5,421 bases of DNA from CAYPTI01 sp964413525 [NCBI: uncultured bacterium] (lineage in GTDB: Bacteria; T1Sed10-126): positions 5,544-10,964 of the forward strand of contig CAYPTI010000059.1 in NCBI GenBank assembly GCA_964413525.1, given 5' to 3'. Below, piece after piece: positions 1 through 3,670 of this stretch; the first letter of the stretch is position 1; every line of letters starts with the position of its first letter. A program made the position numbers and the translations under genes. The notes below the pieces were generated by a model. That model saw nothing but the letters and a program-made list of their open reading frames with translations. It searched no databases and had not been told where the DNA came from.

Positions 1-905
1 TAGCCCGGGTTGGCCGAGGACCCGATGTACGCCTGGTAGATGTCTTCCCCGGCGACGTCTTCCACCCGCCGGACTTTCCCGGGGCTGGGCGGCAGAGCGA
101 TCATGGGTTCGATCTCAGACAGGTCAATTTCCTCGTAGTGATCGTAGTCGGCTCCGTCGTCCGCTTCGATCCGCTGGAAATCTTCTCCCCGACTCTGACG
201 GTTGAGGAAGGATTCAACTTTGTCGTCCGCCGGAAAGACGGTCGTGGTGGCCCCCAGTTCCGTTCCCATGTTCGCGATCACGTGGCGGTCCATGACCGAC
301 AGGGTGTCCAGCCCGGGACCGTAATACTCGACAATCCGGCCCACCGCTCCATCGACGTCGTGGCGGCGAAGCATCTCGAGAATGACGTCCTTGGCGCTGC
401 ACCAATCGGGAAGCTCACCGGTTAACTCCACTCCCCATACTTCCGGCATCTTGAGGTACAGCGGTTCCCCGGCGATGGCCATCGCCACGTCCATCCCCCC
501 CGATCCGATGGCCAGCTGGCCGATGGCTCCCGCGGCGGGGGTATGGCTGTCCGAACCGACGAGGGTTGTCCCGGGAACTCCGAACCGTTCCTGGTGGACG
601 GGATGGCTCACTCCGTTACCGGGACGGCTGTACCAGAGTCCCCATTTCTTGCAGGCACTGCGCAGGAACAGGTGATCGTCGGGGTTCTTGTTGTCTTCCT
701 GAATCAGGTTGTGATCGACGTACTGGGCGGATAAATCGGTGCGAGCCCGATCCAGGTCCATCGCCTCCAGCTCCAGCATGACAAGGGTCCCGGTGGCGTC
801 CTGCGTCAGGGTCTGATCGATCTGCAGGCCGATCTCCTTCCCCGGTTTCATGGTTCCTTCCCGCAACTTGGAATCGATCAGTTTTTCGGCGACGTTTTTC
901 GGCAT
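1..905 (-). CDS. acn: Aconitate hydratase, Aquifex-type/LeuC-like, N-terminal part (truncated by window edge)
   Basis: This gene would isomerise citrate to isocitrate via cis-aconitate in the cytoplasm (TCA/glyoxylate cycle). The first 301 codons are present; relatives are about 640-660 residues, so the second half lies beyond position 1. Visible active-site segments, matched to mitochondrial aconitase from memory, are TQDAT (Q35, cf. Gln72), VDHN (D64, H65; cf. Asp100/His101), GNGVSHPVH (H101; cf. His147), GSDSHTP (D119, S120, H121; cf. Asp165-Ser166-His167) and NMGTELGATT (E216; cf. Glu262). The overall pattern (DQTLTQDATGT near the start, then SRPGNG, VAGED, IGSSANPG) points to the putative aconitase family called Aquifex type (TIGR01342), also found in anaerobes and haloarchaea. 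The ATG at 905 is chosen because GGAGGT lies nine bases upstream and the protein then begins as its family does. One oddity: the first cluster-cysteine motif GSCTN reads GSSAN (S297). Aconitase function is likely but not certain; a related hydro-lyase is the alternative. Confidence 0.9.
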   Translation of the reverse strand, partial: MPKNVAEKLIDSKLREGTMKPGKEIGLQIDQTLTQDATGTLVMLELEAMDLDRARTDLSAQYVDHNLIQEDNKNPDDHLFLRSACKKWGLWYSRPGNGVSHPVHQERFGVPGTTLVGSDSHTPAAGAIGQLAIGSGGMDVAMAIAGEPLYLKMPEVWGVELTGELPDWCSAKDVILEMLRRHDVDGAVGRIVEYYGPGLDTLSVMDRHVIANMGTELGATTTVFPADDKVESFLNRQSRGEDFQRIEADDGADYDHYEEIDLSEIEPMIALPPSPGKVRRVEDVAGEDIYQAYIGSSANPG

Positions 906-914
906 GAATTCAGA

Positions 915-920
915 ACCTCC
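915..920 (-). promoter_or_regulatory. Ribosome binding site of the aconitase gene
   Basis: On the minus strand GGAGGT stands nine bases before the ATG at 905. It is the only good Shine-Dalgarno sequence near the start and fixes the start codon. Confidence 0.75.
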
Positions 921-988
921 AGGAGTGGTAAAGTACGTTCGGCGTATTGGGTAAAAACGGACTCAGAAGGGTTCTCGGGTGGATCGAC

Positions 989-1035
989 GTCCGGACACCG
1001 TTACGCCCGGGGTCCGGCCCGTCCCACGGGCCGGA
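989..1035 (-). promoter_or_regulatory. GC-rich hairpin(s) in the aconitase leader
   Basis: Positions 1013-1022 and 1026-1035 form a perfect 10-bp inverted repeat (TCCGGCCCGT / ACGGGCCGGA) around a 3-base loop. A further GTCCGGAC at 989-996 could pair its GTCCGG with the CCGGAC of the inner arm instead, so two structures compete. The element lies about 110-130 bases upstream of the aconitase start. No T tract follows on either strand, so it is not a standard intrinsic terminator. Candidate roles are leader RNA structure or a protein-binding site; the role is inferred, the repeat itself is seen directly. Confidence 0.4.
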
Positions 1036-1069
1036 TGAAGATCAGGTCGGGAACCTGGTTTCACCCACG

Positions 1070-1137
1070 AAAAAAAGAAAACGGTGATGGTGTAAAATGT
1101 AGAAACGAGTGTAAAAAAATCCGACGAAAAAATCCAA
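1070..1137 (-). promoter_or_regulatory. T-rich region between gpmI and the aconitase gene: possible gpmI termination zone and/or aconitase promoter
   Basis: Directly after the gpmI stop the minus strand carries T6 (1132-1127), T7 (1119-1113) and a later T4-C-T7 tract (1081-1070), which stand out from the G/C-rich surroundings. Only weak hairpins precede the first tract (for example a 4-bp stem within 1142-1156), so intrinsic termination of gpmI here is unproven. As a promoter, TTGGAT (1137-1132) with TACACT (1113-1108) at 18-base spacing, or TTTACA (1115-1110) with TACACC downstream, are poor sigma-70-like matches. The A/T tracts could act as an UP element. A transcript from here would give the aconitase gene a leader of roughly 190 bases. 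Confidence 0.25.
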
Positions 1138-1138
1138 C

Positions 1139-2686
1139 TCAACCCGCGGTGTCCGGGACAATTAAACTGTGACCGGTCATTTCCTCGGGAACCTCGACGT
1201 CAAGTAGCTCCAGGAGGGTCGGGGCTATGTCGGCCAGTCCGCCGTCCCGCAGGGCAAGCTCCCGGTCGTTCACGTAAATCAACGGGACCGGGTTGGTGGT
1301 GTGGGCGGTGTGGTTCCCGCCGGTCTCCGGATCGATCATGAGTTCACAATTCCCGTGGTCGGAGGTGATCAGCATCTCGCCTCCCCGTTCCCGGACCGCC
1401 TCCAGGACCTGCTGAACACATTCGTCCAGCGCCTCGATCGCTTCGATGGCCGCCCCCAGATCGCCCGTGTGGCCCACCATGTCGGGGTTGGCATAATTAA
1501 CAACCAGGAGGTCATCCTGCTCCGATTCCAGTCGATCCACCAGCGCCTCGGTGATTTCGGGAGCGCTCATCTCGGGCTGCTGATCGTAGGTCGCAACCTT
1601 GGGCGAGGGAATTAACGTCCGCTCCTCCCCCGGAAAGGGATCTTCCCGACCTCCGTTGAGAAAGAAGGTAACGTGGGCGTATTTTTCCGTCTCCGCCGTC
1701 CGGTACTGCTTCAACCCCAGGTCCGACAGCCGTTCTCCCAGGACGTTCCTCAGGTCCAGCGGTGGATAGGCCACCGGGAGGTCGAACTCTTCGTCGTATT
1801 CCGTCAGGGTGGTAAAAAAAACCGACCGCTCCGTGCGGTCGAATTCGGAAAACCCCTCCTCGGTGAAGGCCCTGGTCAGCTGTCGAGCCCGGTCCGGACG
1901 AAAATTAAAAAACACCACGCTGTCTCCGTCCTCAACCCGGCTGCGCGCCCGGTCTTCCTCGTCAACCAGCACGGTTGGCTGAACAAATTCATCGTTTTCG
2001 TCCCGCTCGTAGGCGGCTTCCAGCGCTTCGATGGCATCCCGATACCGGTATCGCGAAGCCCCCAGCACCATGGCGTCGTAGGCCTGCCTGGTGCGGTCCC
2101 ACCGTTTGTCCCGGTCCATCGCGTAGTACCGTCCCGAGACGGTGGCGATGGTTCCCACGCCCATCCGGTCGAGATCGGACCGCAGACGCTTGAGAAACGG
2201 TTTCGCCGAACGGGGCGGAACGTCCCGACCGTCGAGGAAGGCGTGGACTGCAACCCGGTCCGTCAGGTTCCTCCGCTGGGCCATCTCCAGCAGAGCCCGG
2301 ACGTGATCCTGATGGCTGTGAACCCCACCGTCCGACACCAGACCCATCAGATGAAGGGTGTTGTCGGCGGCTTTCACCCGGTCAAACGCTTCCCCCAGTA
2401 CCCGGTTGGCGAAAAAATCCCCCGATCGGATCGCCTCGTTGATGCGGGTGAGGGGTTGATGAACGATCCGACCGGCTCCGATGTTCATGTGTCCGACCTC
2501 GGAGTTGCCGATCTGTCCCTCGGGAAGGCCCACGGACGTGCCGGCCGCATCGATCCGGCTCACGGGTTGTTCCTCCAGAAGCCCGTGGAGGGTGGGAGCG
2601 TTCGCCTGAGCAATGGCGTTGCCCTCACGGTTCGGGTTCAACCCGAACCCGTCCAGAATCATCAGCACAACCGGTTTTCCGCTCAT
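1139..2686 (-). CDS. gpmI: 2,3-bisphosphoglycerate-independent phosphoglycerate mutase
   Basis: This enzyme interconverts 3- and 2-phosphoglycerate in glycolysis/gluconeogenesis, using two Mn2+ ions and a phosphoserine intermediate. The 515-residue product has the usual length (about 510-515). It belongs to the alkaline phosphatase superfamily with an inserted phosphotransferase domain (roughly residues 77-310). Visible key residues are D12 (LMILDGFG), the nucleophile S62 (GNSEVGH), H123 (DGGVHSH), LDGRD 151-155, SGRYYAMDRD 184-193, FNFRPDRARQL 260-270, ETEKYAH 332-338, D402/H406 (NPDMVGHTG), D443/H444 (SDHGN) and H462 (HTAHTTNP). These match the Geobacillus enzyme almost position for position, so it should be active. 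I chose the ATG at 2686 because the family starts at this point. An in-frame ATG at 2695, preceded by GGAG, would add three residues. It follows the rhomboid gene by 115 bases on the same strand and may be co-transcribed with it. An intrinsic-terminator-like sequence lies inside the frame at 1814-1841. Confidence 0.97.
   Translation of the reverse strand: MSGKPVVLMILDGFGLNPNREGNAIAQANAPTLHGLLEEQPVSRIDAAGTSVGLPEGQIGNSEVGHMNIGAGRIVHQPLTRINEAIRSGDFFANRVLGEAFDRVKAADNTLHLMGLVSDGGVHSHQDHVRALLEMAQRRNLTDRVAVHAFLDGRDVPPRSAKPFLKRLRSDLDRMGVGTIATVSGRYYAMDRDKRWDRTRQAYDAMVLGASRYRYRDAIEALEAAYERDENDEFVQPTVLVDEEDRARSRVEDGDSVVFFNFRPDRARQLTRAFTEEGFSEFDRTERSVFFTTLTEYDEEFDLPVAYPPLDLRNVLGERLSDLGLKQYRTAETEKYAHVTFFLNGGREDPFPGEERTLIPSPKVATYDQQPEMSAPEITEALVDRLESEQDDLLVVNYANPDMVGHTGDLGAAIEAIEALDECVQQVLEAVRERGGEMLITSDHGNCELMIDPETGGNHTAHTTNPVPLIYVNDRELALRDGGLADIAPTLLELLDVEVPEEMTGHSLIVPDTAG
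1814..1841 (-). terminator. Intrinsic-terminator-like sequence embedded within gpmI
   Basis: On the minus strand CGACCGC (1841-1835), a five-base loop ACGGA and GCGGTCG (1829-1823) form a perfect 7-bp GC-rich stem. One G and then eight T (1821-1814) follow. This is the layout of a rho-independent terminator on the sense strand of gpmI, at codons 282-290 (the segment encoding FDRTERSVFF). Translation would normally mask it. The sequence pattern is certain; whether it terminates anything is unknown. Confidence 0.4.
2629..2649 (-). repeat. Perfect inverted repeat (hairpin) in the 5' part of gpmI
   Basis: Arms GGTTCGGGTT (2629-2638) and AACCCGAACC (2640-2649) are perfectly complementary around a single base. 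As RNA this gives an 8-bp stem with a five-base loop. It covers gpmI codons 13-20 (GFGLNPNR), about 37-58 bases after the start, where mRNA structure can influence translation. Codons for the conserved GFGLNPNREGN segment may create it by chance. Confidence 0.5.
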
Positions 2687-2695
2687 TCCAATCAT

Positions 2696-2704
2696 CCTCA
2701 CTCC
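2696..2704 (-). promoter_or_regulatory. Ribosome binding region of gpmI (two possible starts)
   Basis: The minus-strand sequence GGAGTGAGG precedes two in-frame ATGs, at 2695 and 2686. GAGG (2699-2696) is nine bases before the 2686 ATG, and GGAG (2704-2701) is five bases before the 2695 ATG. Both are plausible. The family N-terminus favours 2686. Confidence 0.5.
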
Positions 2705-2718
2705 GTAGTGCCTGAACC

Positions 2719-2782
2719 TTCGCCGGCGAACCACCCGGGTACGAGATCCGCTGTGAAGCGATTCCGGATATCCGTCCGCTTC
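2719..2782. promoter_or_regulatory. Palindrome-rich spacer between the rhomboid gene and gpmI
   Basis: The 115-base spacer holds a perfect 12-bp palindrome TTCGCCGGCGAA (2719-2730), ACCCGGGT (2733-2740), and an imperfect hairpin whose outer arms are GAAGCG (2755-2760) and CGCTTC (2777-2782) around the palindrome CGGATATCCG (2765-2774). No T tract follows, so this is not an obvious terminator. The 12-bp palindrome ends 33 bases before the gpmI start and could be an operator or an mRNA processing or stability structure. No convincing -35/-10 pair was found. Confidence 0.35.
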
Positions 2783-2801
2783 GGGAAACCAGGGAGACGG
2801 T

Positions 2802-3464
2802 CTATCGGATCAACCCGGTACTTTTGTTCAGGAGGATCAGGACGAAGCCGCCGGCGAATCCCCCGAGGTGAGCGAACCAGGCCACCCCGCCGAACTGGCC
2901 GGCCCCCAGACTAACCAGTCCGTACAATCCCTGAAGCAGAATCCAGAACCCTATCAACAACCAGGCCGGGAGGTTAACCACGGTGACGTAGTAGACAACC
3001 ACAAGCAGGGTTACCACCTTAACCCCCGGGTACAGTACCAGAAACCCGGCCAGCAGACCGGAGATCGCCCCGCTTGCTCCAACCATCGGAATGGTCGCCG
3101 TGGGGTCAACCCAGTACTGGGTGAAGCCTCCAAGCAGCCCCCCGAGATGGTAAAAGACGATCATCCCAACCGGTCCCAGTCGTTTCTCAAGTGAAGGACC
3201 AAACGCCCACAAAAACATCATGTTCCCCGCCAGGTGCCCGACTCCCCCGTGGAGATACATGCTGGTGAACAGCGTAAGTACGGCGGTTAACAGGGGGCCG
3301 TGGTGGAGGTCGGCCGGTACGAACCCAAACCGTCGAACAACCTGCTCGAACACGTGGGGATCCAGGGACCACTGGTAGAGAAACACGGCAACGTTGGCGA
3401 TCAGCAGTCCATAGGTGACCGCGGCAAACCCCCGTTCCCCCGTTGCGGCACGGAGTGGAATCAT
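2802..3464 (-). CDS. Rhomboid-family intramembrane serine protease
   Basis: A 220-residue polytopic membrane protein of the rhomboid family, which cleaves transmembrane helices of other proteins inside the inner membrane. The catalytic dyad is visible: S131 in GASG (129-132), followed by AISGLLAGF, and H199 in WFAHLGGFAGGF. The oxyanion-side motif HLAGNMMFLWAFG supplies H77 and N81. Hydrophobic segments lie at about 14-31, 58-73, 78-90, 98-114, 127-146, 149-164, 166-182 and 194-212, consistent with the six-helix core (some segments being re-entrant or adjacent). The protein lacks extra soluble domains and ends soon after the last helix. I use the ATG at 3464, giving MIPLR, the usual bacterial rhomboid start, with AAGGA eleven bases upstream. 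A GTG at 3512 would add 16 residues but lacks a ribosome site. The natural substrate cannot be inferred, and the neighbouring metabolic genes give no hint. All catalytic residues are present, so it is probably an active protease rather than an inactive homologue. Confidence 0.93.
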   Translation of the reverse strand: MIPLRAATGERGFAAVTYGLLIANVAVFLYQWSLDPHVFEQVVRRFGFVPADLHHGPLLTAVLTLFTSMYLHGGVGHLAGNMMFLWAFGPSLEKRLGPVGMIVFYHLGGLLGGFTQYWVDPTATIPMVGASGAISGLLAGFLVLYPGVKVVTLLVVVYYVTVVNLPAWLLIGFWILLQGLYGLVSLGAGQFGGVAWFAHLGGFAGGFVLILLNKSTGLIR

Positions 3465-3607
3465 CTGTTGCACCGTCCTTGGTGGGCTGAAGCCTCCTCG
3501 ATAGGCTACCACCCGGCGGGCTCAGAGGAACCGGATCCCTCTCGGGATTCAAGGCTAAAAATTGAGATCCGTTCACAGGCAGGACGAAATTCACAGCACC
3601 GAGGGTT

Positions 3608-3622
3608 GGAGTCAATCACTCC
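3608..3622. promoter_or_regulatory. Operator-like inverted repeat upstream of the fad gene
   Basis: GGAGT (3608-3612) and ACTCC (3618-3622) are perfect arms around CAATC, 48 bases before the fad start. Flanking GGG (3603-3605) and CCC (3627-3629) extend the symmetry imperfectly. It could be a binding site for a repressor responding to fatty acyl-CoA, but it matches no consensus I can name. Confidence 0.25.
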
Positions 3623-3652
3623 GTTGCCCGGTTCGTTTCGATCCGGACCTTC

Positions 3653-3663
3653 CCTCCGGAGGT
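3653..3663 (+). promoter_or_regulatory. Ribosome binding site of the fad gene, inside a palindrome
   Basis: GGAGGT (3658-3663) lies seven bases before the ATG at 3671 and fixes the start. It forms half of the perfect 10-bp palindrome CCTCCGGAGG (3653-3662). GGAC (3645-3648) and GTCC (3665-3668) flank it, so the site could be partly hidden in a stem. Confidence 0.7.
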
Positions 3664-3670
3664 TGTCCCG

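Larger units (their letters stand above)
3465..3670. promoter_or_regulatory. Divergent intergenic region between the rhomboid and fad genes
   Basis: These 206 bases must hold promoters for both directions unless transcription comes from further away. The A/T-richest part is 3549-3592. A weak plus-strand candidate is TTGAGA (3562-3567) with CGAAAT (3585-3590) at 17-base spacing. No good minus-strand pair was recognised. Possible regulatory marks are the direct repeat TTCACAG (3572-3578 and 3590-3596), an inverted repeat GGAGT-CAATC-ACTCC (3608-3622), and a hairpin at 3533-3550 (GGATCCC / GGGATTC, with one G-T pair). No coding potential was seen. Confidence 0.4.

Noticed and set aside
138-781. 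Several 63-97 codon open frames on both strands within 138-781
   Set aside because: All overlap the aconitase coding frame, which has a continuous family match across 301 codons. They show no motif of their own.
1897-1916. T-rich run in gpmI (minus strand, coding VVFFNF) as a second internal terminator
   Set aside because: No stable stem precedes it; the T run follows from conserved Phe codons.
2687-2734. Extended gpmI N-terminus starting at 2734 (adds MVRRRRFRHYGVR and more)
   Set aside because: The added residues are Arg-rich and unlike the family, which starts at the MSGKPVVLMILDGFG segment. The extension would run through the palindromic spacer.
1673-2914. A 413-codon open frame on the plus strand, opposite gpmI and the end of the rhomboid gene
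   Set aside because: It is antisense to two genes with complete sets of catalytic residues. Its translation is rich in Pro, Arg, His and Gly with no recognisable domain, as expected for a shadow frame in G/C-rich DNA.
3465-3512. Upstream GTG start for the rhomboid gene at 3512
   Set aside because: There is no Shine-Dalgarno sequence in front of it, and the extra residues precede the usual MIPLR start. The ATG at 3464 is better supported.
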